NCBI GenBank assembly: GCA_000750105.3
Contig: JPHH03000113.1
Coordinates: 1 to 42,703 of the forward strand
Source: Tolypocladium sp. Sup5 PDA-1
Taxonomy: Eukaryota; Ascomycota; Sordariomycetes; Hypocreales; Ophiocordycipitaceae
DNA length: 42,703 bases
Direction of reading: 5' to 3'
The notes under the pieces were generated by a model. It made no database searches. It saw only the letters and a program-made list of their open reading frames with translations, and had not been told where the DNA came from. The position numbers and the translations under genes are program-made. Positions 29,901 through 41,040 of the stretch are shown here, one piece after another. Position 1 is the stretch's first letter; each line of letters starts with the position of its first letter.

Positions 29901-31628
29901 ATATACCTATTAGATAAATAAAATAATAGATAGTTCTTAAAAGAACTAATAATAAGGACTCTTACTATAATTAAACGATAAGGAGTATCTAAGTTATAAG
30001 GCATAATAAATAGATATAGACTTAAGTAATAATAGGAGGAACCTAAGGTATATAACTAATTAAGAGAATTAGTTAAACTAAATAATAGACTTAAATTCGC
30101 TTATCTAAGAGGATTTACTAAGAAATAGATTTAATAATATAGCGAAGAATACTAGGAGAAGATACGAGAATATAATTGAGAAAGATAGCGAAGCTACCTT
30201 ACCTATAAAGTAAATAAATAAGAGAGAAAGTAATTATTTATATACGTAGGATAAAGAAATAGCTATAATACTTACCTAAATAAGTAAGTAACTAAATAAT
30301 TTAGATAAAGGGAGTATTAATAATATAAGCTTTAAAAAAGACTAGTATATATTAAGTATAACTAAAGGCTAATTAGAAGTACTAACCTTATATTAGGAAA
30401 ATATAACTATTAGAGTATCCCTTAAAGGTAAGGAATTACTAGAATATAATATAGAAATAGAAAGTATAGTTAATATTAGAACTTAGATTAACCTTAAATT
30501 ACTTATTAAAGTTTAGAAGTCTATACTCTTACGATATAGACTTATATTAGATAATAGCGACTATACTATTACTATAATCGCTATAGATATATTAAATATA
30601 ATTAAAGGAGAATTATACTTAGTAAGAGAATATAAGGATAATTTATAAATTATACTAGGATATAAGCTATATATATAGATCTTATAGGCCTTATATATTT
30701 ACTTAAACTATTTAATCTATTTCTTAGTAAAAGTATAATATAATATATTTCTAACTTAATAAAAGGGATATATTATTAATAATCTATACTTAGCCTTAGA
30801 GCTATATAAATAGAGAGCGAAAATATACTATAATATACTATAAGTAATTATTATAGAACCTAATACTAATACCTTACTAGAGTATCGAAAGGATAGATCT
30901 ATTAATTTAATATATATATCCCTAACTTACTATACCTATTAGTTTAGAAAAGTATAGGAATAGTATAGGTATATCGCGATTAGTTAAGGAATCCCTTAAA
31001 TATAAAGTAATATTATCTATATATTAATATATAATAGAGTAAGCTATAGAGATTATTAGCTACTTAGATACCTAGAGTATATATAAGAAAAGGCACGCGA
31101 ATAATATAAGGAAATTAATAATACTCTAATTTAATATTATTAATAAACGGAAGTACTAGATAAACTATATAAAGATAGAGAAATAAGTATTATAGAGCTT
31201 TATAAGGAAAAATAAGAAGCTAAATAAAGACTTAATATATATTATAAAAAATATATAAATAATAGTAATTATAAATAGAGATATATTATTAATTATAACT
31301 ATAATAATTACTTACGATACCTAGGAGGAAAAGTAGATATTTAATACTAACTATAAGTTATAAAGAATAAGTAATTTAATTTCTAGGAAATAAAAGGAAA
31401 ATAAGGATATATTAAATAATATAAGTTAACTAAATAATAATACGCGAAAGAATATAGTAGTAATTAGCGAGAATATATATAAATTAAATTATTTAATTAT
31501 AAAAATAACCTATATAAGGTATATAATAAGAACTAGGATTTAAAAAATAAGGCACGCTATCTATAAAAGGGCTATAGACTAGCATATAATAAAGAGATCC
31601 AAGGACCCTATATATAATAGAGATAGGT
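29901..31628 (+). other. RIP-degraded internal region between gag and protease relics
   Basis: Very AT-rich, with dense stops. It is collinear with the sense strand of the element, and patches read as Lys/Tyr/Ile-rich protein. I recognise no domain. It is longer than a usual gag-pol junction, so it may contain another unrecognised insertion or an enlarged gag C-terminus. Confidence 0.5.
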
Positions 31629-34600
31629 TATAGCAATAAAATAATATTAGACGTCTATATCGCGGGATATCGCATAACGGTACTATTAGATAGTAATGCG
31701 ATAGGCAACTATATTTTACCCCGAGTCATTAATTATTATCGACTCCTATAGAAATAGAAGACCGAACTATACGAACTCTATAATATCGAAGGAGAAGTAT
31801 TTAACTATAATAATAGAATTATTAATATAGAGATTAATTACCTCGATATCTTAATTTAAGGATATAGAGAAAGAGTTACCTTCGATATAATAAATATATT
31901 TAGATATAATCTTATCTTAGGATACCTATAGCTATAGGAAAGTAACCCGATAATTAACTAGAGGACTAGCTAACTATATTAGGATAAGAATATAGCCCCC
32001 TAGGATTAGAAGATTTAGAAAGAAGAAGCGAAATTTTATAATAACTTAGCTACTAAAGAAGGAAAATAATAATACCCTCTACGTAAGATATTATAGGTAA
32101 TAAAGACCTAAGTAATAACTAATATAGCTCTATAACCTAGTATATAATATAAATAAAATAAAAGAAAGAAGAATAGAATCTATAGAGTTATTACTACTCT
32201 AAGGAGAGACCTTAAATAAATTAATAAAAGTATCGAAGCTATAATAATAATGAACTTATTAAAGGATAGAATAAAGAATATTCTATAAAAGTATTATAAA
32301 TATAAATAACTATTTATAAAAGAACTTAAAATAGGACTACTAGAATATAGTTAATAGGATTATAGGATCTACCTTAAAGAAGGAACGATACCCTTATTCT
32401 ATAAAATCTATAACCTTAACGAAAAGTAATTAAAAACGCTATATATTTATATTAATAAAAATCTAAAGAAAGGATATATTAGGCTATTAATATCTAAAGT
32501 AAGATATCTAGTTATATTTATCCTAAAGAAAAATAGAAAGCTTTATTTAATTATTAACTTTCGATAGATTAATAAAATTATAGTTAAGGACTATATACCT
32601 CTATTACTTATCTTAGAACTTAGGGATTAATTATATAATATAAAGTAGTTTATAGCCCTTAACCTTAAGGGAGCTTATAACCTTATTAGGATAAAGGAAG
32701 GATATAAGTAGATAATTACTTTTAGAATAAAGTTTAGATTATTTAAATACTTAATAATGCCCTTTAGGCTTACTAATATGCTAGTAACCTTTTAATAAAT
32801 AATTAATAATATCTTATATAAATATCTTAATATATTTATAGTAATATACCTTAATAATATCTTAATCTTCTTAAGAAATCTTAAAGAATATAAGGAATAT
32901 ATTTATAAGGTACTATAAGTACTCTAGAATATAAAGTTATTAATTAAACTAGAGAAAAGTAAGTTCTATATATAAGAAGTAGATTTCCTAGGATATACTA
33001 TTATATTAGGAGAAATATATATATAAAAAGAAAAAATTATATTAGTTAAGGATTAGCTAAACTTAATAAATATTAAGGATATTTAAAGTTTCCTTAGATT
33101 CGCTAACTATTACCGATAATTTATTAAGGATTATAGGAAAACTATAACTCTATTATATAAACTTATTAAGAAAGATATAACCTTCGAATAGAATAAAGAA
33201 GCTTAAGTAGCTTTTTAATAAATTAAGAACTTAATTATATTAGAATTAGTTTTAGTAATTTTTAATCTAGAAAAATAAGTTAAACTTAAAATAAATACCT
33301 TTAATTTTATACTTAAAGTATAAATTAGATAACGCGACGAAAACGGGAAACTTAAACTAATAGCCTTTTACTCGAAGAAGCTATATAGCGTAAAACTTAA
33401 CTACCTTATTTATAATAAAGAATTCCTCGCGATTATTAATATATTTAAGGAATTTCGATATTACCTCCTTAAGAGTAAATATAAGGTTAAGGTATATATA
33501 GATTATAAGAATATTACCTATTTCGCTATAACTTAATAACTTAATAGATAATAAATTCGATAGGCTAAATACCTTTTAGAATTCGATTATAAGATTAACT
33601 ATTAAAAAGGATTTAAGAATAGATAAGTAAACGCTCTTAGTAAGAGAAGCGACTATAATATAAGGGTTTCCTATAAATTAAGATAACTCCTAGAACTTAA
33701 TAAAAGTAATAATTATTAATAAAGATAGTTAAATATAATATTTAAAGTATAAGATAATAACCTAATATTCTAGAAAATTAAGGAATAAATAAAAGAAAAT
33801 ATTATATATATCTAAGAAGTATTAAAAGGATACTATATAAAGTATTATAATATACCTATATATAATAATAAAATATAGCTACTATTACTATTACGAGAAG
33901 AAACTATTAGGGAATTCTATAAATACCTAATATATAGATATTAGGGAATTAGGAAAATAATAGAATAAATATAATAAAAAATCGATTTTTCTAGGATAAA
34001 AGAAACTATTAAATAAGTAATTAATAGATATACCCTTTATATATAAAGCAAAGCCTTATAATATAGACCTTATAGAGAATTAAAACTACTATTAGTTCTA
34101 ATTAAACTATAGGACTCGATTACTTTTAATTATATTATAAAGCTATTATTATTAAGGGAACCTATAATAAAGGTAAAATATAATAGTATCTTTATAATTA
34201 TAGATTAACTTATTAAGTATAGGTACTTTATCCTATATAAGGAAGTAAGTAATATAGAAGATCTTATATATATATTCCTAAGGATAATTATATATAATTA
34301 TAGACTACTAAACGAGATTATCTTTAATAAAGGAACTATATTTACTATAAACTTCTAGTAAGTATTAATAGCTTAGCTTAGTATAAAATATAAGCTTAGT
34401 ATAGCCTATTACCCTTAAATAGATAAATAGACTAAGCGATTAAACTAAATACTTAAATAATACCTTTATTATTATATTAACTATAGATAGGATAACTAGG
34501 TTAAATAATTACTAATAGTATAATTAGCTTATAATAGCTTAATTATAGAAGCTATAAAGGTTTCGCTATTATATACTAACTTCGGGTATAACCCTAAAGT

Positions 34601-34865
34601 ATATCGAGTTATATAATAAGGACTATAAGTAAAATAAGCTATACTCTAAGCGGATAAATTAAAGGAACTTTATAAAGAAATAAAGAAAGAACTTAAATAT
34701 ATTAGATAAAGAATATTAATATATATTAATAAAAAAAGATTAAAGGGACTAATCTTTTAGGAGGGAGATATAATTTACTTACTTTAATAAAATATTAAAA
34801 TAAAGTAATTAAGTAATAAATTAGATTTTAAGAAACTTAAGCTATTTCTAGTAAAAAAAGTTATT
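31629..34865 (+). pseudogene. pol: gypsy pol relic (protease, RT, RNase H, integrase)
   Basis: The protease active site reads Leu-Asp-Ser-Asn-Ala at 31686-31700, against the family Asp-Ser/Thr-Gly-Ala. From 31830 it is collinear with position 1 onward of copy 1. The RT box at 32847-32858 is Tyr-Leu-Asn-Asn, with both Asp residues changed. RNase H lies at about 33280-33660 and the integrase core at about 34100-34650, with a kept first Asp in an Ile-Ile-Asp-Gln-Leu segment. The reading continues on the far side of the MULE at 37903. The catalytic residues are lost, so the relic cannot act. Confidence 0.88.
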
Positions 34866-34873
34866 TTAATAAT
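34866..34873 (+). repeat. left target-site duplication of MULE
   Basis: TTAATAAT is repeated at 37895-37902. Copy 1 (about 3033-3040) shows the empty site with a single TTAATAAT in the same context (GTTATT before, TAATTATAAAC after). Confidence 0.92.
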
Positions 34874-34916
34874 AAGGATTACTATTTACATAGCCGAAAA
34901 TCTCTATTTATATAGC
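34874..34916 (+). repeat. left TIR of MULE, 43 bp
   Basis: Reads from AAGGATTACTATTTACATAG through CTCTATTTATATAGC. It is the reverse complement of 37852-37894 except for the outermost base. Confidence 0.95.
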
Positions 34917-35093
34917 TAGTAAGTTAGTAGTTTTTTTTACCTAATCCCTATATAGCCTATAACGCTACGCCTAATTATAGTAAAGGCCCCTAGTATATAA
35001 GAGATAGCGAGAAATATGCCCTAAGCTATAACCTAAAATTCATATACTATATTATATATGTAAGGCTATCCCTAATATAATACTATATTATTA

Positions 35094-37652
35094 ATAATAC
35101 TACTGCCTAAGATAGACTTAGCCTTCCTTCTAAATAACCTTAGCGAGCCTAGTAACTCCGAAGACCTTACTAGAGGTATACCTATCGTCCCTAGCTAGTC
35201 TAACGAGCCTAACGACCCTAGTAACCCTATTATCTCTAGCTAGTCTAACGAGCTAGCGATTATTCCTCTTATATCCTACGATAATATAAGACGCGATAGC
35301 GATTACGATAAGTATAACGATAATTATATTAGCTAGCTAATCCTAGTTTTACCGCTATTATAGTAATTCGATACTTTCTAAGATATAGATAACTTCCTCC
35401 GCGAATTCTATATTAATAACGGAGCCGCGTTTATTAAGTAATTATCTTCTAAGAAGCGTGAGATTAATAGCATAGCCTAGCTAACCTTCTTTATCTTTAT
35501 CTACGATCGAGGCTAGCAGTGGCTAATATAGAGCGCTAGGTTACGTAAATCGTTAACCTAAAAGCTAGATTACCCTATAAGGATCATAGCCTCGGCTACT
35601 AAGTTATCTAACTAAAAGTAAATATATAAGGTAACTAGAGGTTATTATAATCACAGGAAGTCTCTTAACCTATCTATATATAATATCTATCGCCGCCGAA
35701 CCTTAGCCTAGTAATAAAAAGAGCGAGACCTTGCCGAAGAGGTTACTATAAGGGCCCGCGAGATAGCCCGGATCGTGAGAAAAGCTAATCCTAAATACGA
35801 TTACTTCTAGAAAAGAGATATCTATAACGACCGTTAGAAGATTAAGCGAGAGCTACTCGATAGCTTAACTACTACCTAAGCGTTTATAAGAGAGCTCTAG
35901 AAAGGCGATATTAAGTTCTATATTAAGCTCGATAATAATAACCGCGTTTATACTATCTTTTAGACCTACCCTTAGTGCTAGGTAATATAGAAGAAGTTCC
36001 CTAAAGTCCTAGGTCTTAATAATATATATAAGACTAATAGATTTAAGATATATCTCTTCTAGGCTATTAGTATAACTAATTAGAAGTCCCTTACTAACTT
36101 CGCGTTTAGCCTTATTAACGGAGAGAAATAAGATTACTTCGAGTAGCTATATAAGTAGCTTAAGTAACTTCGTTAAGAGGTTAGAGCCGCCTTACTAGAT
36201 ATAGTTATTATAGATAAGGAAAAGGCCCTTAAAAACGCCCTCGCGATTATTATACCTATAGCCTAGTAGTAACTCTATATATATTATATCCTTGCTAATA
36301 TACGTGCTAAAATTAACGGCTGCTTTAAGGATTCTAAGGGTAACGAAGACGATAACCTTATTACCGAAGACGCCCGCGACTCTAATAACGAGCCCGACCT
36401 CGATACCGCCGCCCGAGACTATATTTAGTAAGAGGTAGAGGAAGGCATCACTAACCTAGCTAAGGAAGATAAAGATAATAACTATAAGGGTATATTTAAG
36501 TCCTTCTAGGCTATAGTCTATGCTACTAGGGAGTAAGATTTTAATAATACCTAGAAGTAGCTTAACGAGACCTTCTAACGCTAAACGTATATTATTAGAT
36601 ATATCTTAGACGAGTATATACTATAGCGTAACTAGTAGGCAAAGTGCTTTATCGATAGGTATCGTAACTTTAGCTAGAGGGTTAATAGCCCTACCGAGAC
36701 CGCATACGTAGACGTAAAATCATATCTTATAACCGGCACCGGTAACCTTATATATCTTTACTAAGCCCTTATTACTATAATCGAGAATAAAGAGCGCTTA
36801 TATAAGCAGGAAGCTATAAGGCAGTAGCAAAGATAGCATAATTAATATATCGGCTAGGCGTAGCTTAGCAAGCTTAATATGTAAATCACGTACTAAGCTA
36901 TTAACCTCCTTGCTAAGCAATATCGATAGAGTAAAGCCGCGATACTAACGCGCAACGAGCTATAACCTCTTCGCCCCTATACGGGCAATTTCGAGCATTA
37001 ATATAGCCTACCTTATAGTTACACGATCCTTAATTACCTCGAGCACGGCACCCTATTAAGAAAGAGAGATATTGCCTTACGCTAGTAGCTAAAGAAGCCC
37101 TTAGTAAGTTCTACCGGATGCCCCTTCGTGCATATATTAAACTAACCTCTATTATTATAATAGAATATTAACGATCTACTACTTAATATCCGTGATCCTA
37201 CCGTTATTACTAACTCACGTAGAAGACCTCGTCTCGATGCCGCCCGCCGCGCTAAGAATACTAAGCTTAAGGTGCCCCGGAGCCTCCGAGTTATCGATAA
37301 CGATACTAGCGATAATAACGATAACGTTGCCGAAGTTAATATTATATAACGTACGAATACATAACGTAGCTAAGCCCGGCCCCGAGGGCCCCGGACTCGA
37401 GGACCTCGTTAGCCTAGTTAGACCTCTAGCCAAGGCACGAGACCCCTAAACCCGAGCGCCCGGCGTGACCTCTCCTAATTCGAGATCGACGATATAGCAG
37501 CGGCAGTATCACAAGCCTCGCGAGGCAATAAGAGATAACGGAGCTCAGGGGTATTACGAGGGCGAGGGCGAGGGCGTGCTAGGGCGGCTACCGTATCGTT
37601 ATAGTAGACTATAGCGACCTTAGAAGTAGAAGAGGTTATCCCGGCTATATAG
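35094..37652 (+). pseudogene. MULE transposase relic with FAR1-like zinc domain
   Basis: Read in one frame through TAG stops, it gives roughly 850 codons. A FAR1-like DNA-binding region lies at about 35390-35700. There Tyr-Lys-Val-Thr-Arg-Gly-Tyr-Tyr-Asn-His matches the family Trp-x-Val-x-x-x-x-x-His-Asn-His zone, with one His now Tyr. The MULE transposase core follows. Leu-Asn-Asn-Ile-Tyr-Lys-Thr-Asn (about 36015-36040) matches the Leu-x-Asp-x-Thr-Tyr-Lys-Thr-Asn motif with catalytic Asp changed to Asn. Ile-Asn-Gly-Glu-Lys, then Tyr-Phe-Glu (about 36115-36145), and Ile-Asp-Lys-Glu-Lys-Ala-Leu with the second Asp (about 36213) come next. The Cys and His that normally follow are Tyr. A basic/Pro-rich tail ends near an Ala-Arg-Arg-Asp-Leu-Ser-Gln-Phe-Glu segment (about 37460-37490). 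Not functional. Confidence 0.85.
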
Positions 37653-37851
37653 GAAGGCATATAGCAAAGCACACGGAGGGGCAAGGGCATATATAGCTAT
37701 TAGGGCAGGGACGGTTAGTTACGAGGCACGGCATAGGTTAATTAACGATACGTTTTGCGTATTAAGGTGACTCTGCGATATGCTATGCGATTGTACTAAA
37801 ATTTAGTAGCGTGGCTTAGCTACGGGGAGGGCGGGGTAGAAAAATAGAACG

Positions 37852-37894
37852 GCTATATAAATAGAGATTTTCGGCTATGTAAATAGTAATCCTC
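37852..37894 (-). repeat. right TIR of MULE, 43 bp
   Basis: The reverse complement begins GAGGATTACTATTTACATAG. It pairs with the left TIR over 42 of 43 bases. Confidence 0.95.
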
Positions 37895-37902
37895 TTAATA
37901 AT
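37895..37902 (+). repeat. right target-site duplication of MULE
   Basis: TTAATAAT is identical to 34866-34873. Confidence 0.92.
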
Positions 37903-38165
37903 TAATTATAAACTTTTATTATTAAAAACGATAAAGGTATACCTTATCTTTTATATTTCGCTACTTAAGATAGTATTATAGGATATAGAAATATAAGACT
38001 ATATTAAAGTTATAAATAATAATAAATATAAAGTTAAATAGATATTAGATTTAAGAAAGCATAATAAAATCTAATAATAGTTAATTAAGTAAAAAGGATA
38101 TAAATATAAAGAAAATACCTAAGAACTTATTAAATACTTAATAAACTACCGGCTACTATTATAAT
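37903..38165 (+). pseudogene. pol: gypsy copy 2 pol, 3' part with chromodomain relic
   Basis: This continues the copy 2 pol interrupted by the MULE and aligns with 3041-3310 of copy 1. The chromodomain-like segment at about 38015-38160 keeps Tyr-Lys-Val, an Ile-Leu-Asp-type strand, and Val/Ile-Lys-stop-Lys-Gly-Tyr, where the stop replaces Trp. Confidence 0.8.
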
Positions 38166-38179
38166 AGTTCTACTAGTAA

Positions 38180-38500
38180 TACCTAAACTTAGAGTAATAT
38201 AGTCCTCTAATAACTTAATAGCGTTCTAGTTAATAATATTAAGGCTACCCGCTAACTAAACGTTAATCATAGCCTTAGACTCTTTACGATCTCGCTCCTC
38301 TAACTTATCTAATAATTTTATACCCTTATGAATTATTTTATAACCCTAGGTTACTATAGCTTTCTTCTACTTACGTAGATAGGCTAACCGCGTAAGCTTC
38401 TCCTAGAGATCCCGCTATAAAAGAAGGAGCGCCTCCTCGGTCGCCTCCTCCTTATATTTAATATAACGCTTCTTAGTAATTAGGCGACTTACTAGAACTA
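38180..38500 (-). pseudogene. antisense coiled-coil ORF relic near 3' LTR of gypsy copy 2
   Basis: The minus strand reads, through three or four TAGs, as Lys-Tyr-Lys-Glu-Glu-Ala-Thr-Glu-Glu-Ala-Leu, then Leu-Thr-Arg-Leu-Ala-Tyr-Leu-Arg-Lys, then His-Lys-Gly-Ile-Lys-Leu-Leu-Asp-Lys-Leu-Glu-Glu. It is a helical heptad-type protein, the same class as the relic at 3400-3665. Stops are mostly TAG where Gln is expected, so it was a real frame before RIP. Function unknown. Confidence 0.55.
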
Positions 38501-38902
38501 AGATTAGAAAGAAGAATATAAGAAAATATAACGAGAGATAAACTAGTAGAGACCGAAATTCCTATACTATCGCATAACTTTCCCTAATAGACATACTCTC
38601 TATATTATAAGATACCCTTAATTATTTTATAAATAAAGCCCTTATAGGCATAAAAAGAATAAGGCATTATTACCTCGCCTATTTTATTAATTAAAGTAAA
38701 AAGGTTCGAACGCTACTTAGATTTCTTCGATAAACGAGTTCTTAGCCTAGAAACGCGGCTTAATATAATATTAGTAGGATATTTTAGAATATTATAGAAA
38801 TAAGCCGCCGCACCTATAAATACGGGCGCACGTAGGGTATTTATATATTAGTTAGGATATTATAAAGCTAGGTCTTAGGGATAAGACTATTAGGAGAGGG
38901 GA

Positions 38903-39359
38903 TATCGTATTATAACCTAGGCTAATAGGCTATAGGATAGGCCAGCTATGCAAGCGCTAATATAGCCTGCATAGAATAATAGTTAGCACGACGGACTAAT
39001 AGGCGCAAGAGCGACAGGATTATTAGGATTATATAGATAATCTAGGTAAGCCTATACGATCTGACTTATCGGTCGCGACGGGATTATAGAGATAATCTAA
39101 GCGATCCTCGGTGATCTAAGGGATCACGGCTAGTATATAGGACCCCCTAATTTCCCTACTATAGCATAGATACCTCGCTAGCTTTTAATATATTATTCTA
39201 ATATAGATATACTTATATTACTTTAAACCCCTTAGTTACGATCTACTATCCAGGATATCCGATCTATTACTATCGTGACAAGACTAGCCTAGTGCTACGC
39301 CCTGACCTTTCTACTAACATAAACCTCCGGTTTATCCCTTGGGAACCTAAACCGTCACA
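38903..39359 (+). repeat. 3' LTR of gypsy copy 2
   Basis: Follows the purine tract GGAGAGGGGA. It starts TATCGTATTATAACC (RIPed TG) and ends AACCGTCACA. The left half is AT-shifted and the last 120 bp are nearly unmutated, the mirror image of the 5' LTR. Confidence 0.9.
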
Positions 39360-39410
39360 CCTGCTAACATAAACCTCCGGTTTATCCCTTGGGAACCCAA
39401 ACCGTCACAC
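39311..39410 (+). repeat. 50-bp tandem duplication at the LTR end
   Basis: Bases 39311-39360 (CTACTAACATAAACCTCCGG on to CCGTCACAC) are repeated at 39361-39410 with two differences. The inner unit has A and T where the outer has G and C. Each unit contains the LTR palindrome TAAACC-TCC-GGTTTA. Confidence 0.93.
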
Positions 39411-39567
39411 ATCGTAGCGATCTATTTCATAGAGCGCACGATCCACCGCCTATTAGCCCACCGTTCCGACCATTGGGGTTAGTAGTCTACTATTTTAACA
39501 AAGCTAACGTAAAGCCCTTACCGTTAGCGCGGTATACCATAATAATAAATAGACATTAAGAGGCGAT

Positions 39568-39974
39568 TTAAGCGCTAACGGGCTTGTTGCAGAGGAGGTC
39601 CTGTCCGGCCTATGGAGAGATGGTTAATATATAGACAGTGTGAGAGCGCTCGAGATTACTTACGACGGGGACGACGCAGCAAGCAGGCTGCTAGCCCTTT
39701 GCGGCGCAGATCTTGTCGAAGTCCTTGCCGTTCTTGGGAGACTGGCCGGCTGTAAGAGATTGTGAATATGAGTTCGAGTATTCGGATGAGGCAACTTACG
39801 GCTATCACAGTTGAGTCCGACAATACCGAGGACAAGGGTGGTACAGAACTGTGGGTTGCTGTAGAGGCCGTTGGGGCAGGCCGGGGAGGAAGGAGCACTG
39901 CCGCCACCGCCGCCGCCGCCGTTGGGAAGGGCGAAGGCGCCAGCGAAGAGAGCAGCAGCGACGAAGAACTTCAT
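39568..39974 (-). pseudogene. class II hydrophobin, with premature TAG and one lost cysteine
   Basis: Hydrophobins are small secreted proteins that self-assemble on fungal surfaces. Three exons (39974-39800, 39749-39664, 39609-39568) are separated by introns of 50 and 54 nt with GTAAGT...AG ends. Spliced, they give 100 codons. A signal peptide (about residues 1-17) and a Gly-rich linker come first. The class II cysteine pattern follows: Cys33-x9-[Phe43]-Cys44-x11-Cys56-x16-Cys73-x8-Cys82-Cys83-x10-Cys94, with exact family spacing. Two defects are present: the first Cys of the first pair is Phe, and codon 78 (39691-39693) is TAG where Gln is expected. The CA-to-TA change fits RIP. The gene lies 158 bp from the duplicated LTR end. 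The 5' leader is CA/CT-rich, as in highly expressed fungal genes, with an AATAAATAT box near 40101. It was recently functional and is probably null now. Confidence 0.9.
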
Positions 39975-41040
39975 TTTGATAGTTGTGAGTTGGAAGTCTG
40001 GGAGACTTGGGATAGTTGTTTGTAAAGTTGAGTTGAGAAGACTGGTTGTTGGAGCTTGGTGATGATGAGAAAGGATTCTTAGAAGGCGGAGGGGGTCGTG
40101 ATATTTATTCCCAAATGACAGCTGCCTCTTTGCAAGTGGAATTCTCCAAAGCTCTTGCCAGAGCAAGAAGCATTCGGCTTCAAAGCAGGTTTGGGAAGCA
40201 ATACTCCGTTGCAAGCTGAACTGAGACCGGGGCCGTCGACTGGGGCCCCCATGACGCGTTCCAACGCACCTCCATGAGTGTTCACGACACTTGCCACGCA
40301 TCCAGTAGATTGCCACGTTTCTCTGGGCGCCGGGCGACCGGGACCCATTTAGACTCTGAAGCCACCGGGACCCGCCAGATCAGAACTCGCGCCCGTTAAC
40401 ATTGATCCATCCTATCATCAGCTGAAAGGTGAAGTCCTGTCAACGGGCACAATGGGAGCTTAGTGTTGCTATAGTAGCTTCTTGAAACTAAGTGGCGAAG
40501 GCTTTTATTGTACGCAATATGCTGCTACTCTGCGGAGGGGCCTTCTTGTCGCCGGATTTGGTGCGGGGATCGAAAGACACGGTTACGAGGCGGCCCCACA
40601 ATGCTTCGTCTCGGGATACAATTTCTTTAGCGCCGGATTTAGATGGCTATCTTTGTTCGGGAGCTGCTCGTCAATCGGGTCTACCCGGGCATGCGGGAAA
40701 GGAAGATCTACGGCGTTGAGGGGAAGGCGTCGGGCCTGAAACTTGGCAGACGCCGTGGATGCACCTCGCTGAGTCAACGTTCAATGACAGTCCATTGTGC
40801 TACGGCGGATGGGCGAGTCGTGGCTCATTTCGACTCATCGTTTTGTCGGTGTCTCTCCTCCGTAAGGTCGTGGCGTGCAGCTTACATGATCCTTCTGACC
40901 GCGGATTTGGCTCAATGGGGCTGTCAAACCGACACAAAGGCTGGTGACTTGTGAGTCACATGGTACGGCCACAATCGAGATTGCACGCCTGCGAGGCCAT
41001 TCATCAGGCATTCATCAGGCGCCTCAGTGGCTAGATTAAA
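39975..41040. other. intergenic region between hydrophobin and zinc-finger genes
   Basis: This holds the two divergent promoter regions. An AATAAATAT box at 40101-40110 lies about 125 bp upstream of the hydrophobin ATG, and a pyrimidine/CA-rich leader (39975-40080) follows it on the minus strand. A CATTCATCAGG unit of 11 bp is tandemly doubled at about 40998-41020. Open frames of 60-100 codons at 40480-40950 overlap each other and show no domain. Confidence 0.55.

Larger units (their letters stand above)
34874..37894 (+). mobile_element. Mutator-like element (MULE) nested in gypsy copy 2
   Basis: A 3021-bp element with 43-bp terminal inverted repeats (34874-34916 and 37852-37894) that differ at one base (the first: A versus G on the complementary end). 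It is flanked by the 8-bp duplication TTAATAAT. The interior carries a MULE transposase relic on the plus strand. Its GC content is higher than that of the host gypsy, but in-frame TAGs are common, so it was RIPed less heavily or for fewer cycles. MULEs usually make 8-10 bp duplications, consistent with this. Confidence 0.93.
28363..39359 (+). mobile_element. RIP-degraded gypsy chromodomain retrotransposon, copy 2, with nested MULE
   Basis: A nearly full-length element: 5' LTR 28363-28816, gag relic, pol relic, purine tract (about 38892-38901) and 3' LTR 38903-39359. It is interrupted by a 3021-bp MULE at 34874-37894; without that it would be about 7.97 kb. Stops are frequent in all sense domains. 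The pol part is collinear with copy 1. No matching 5-bp target duplication was found: CTAGG precedes the 5' LTR and CCTGC or CATCG follows the 3' LTR region. The outer ends are much less mutated than the interior. Confidence 0.93.

Noticed and set aside
28358..39415. 5-bp target-site duplication for gypsy copy 2
   Set aside because: CTAGG before the 5' LTR does not match CCTGC or CATCG after the 3' LTR or its duplicated end.
39660..40316. 218-codon minus-strand open frame
   Set aside because: It includes the hydrophobin exon 1 but runs through its 5' leader and intron 1. The splice sites and cysteine spacing show that the real product is the three-exon hydrophobin starting at 39974.
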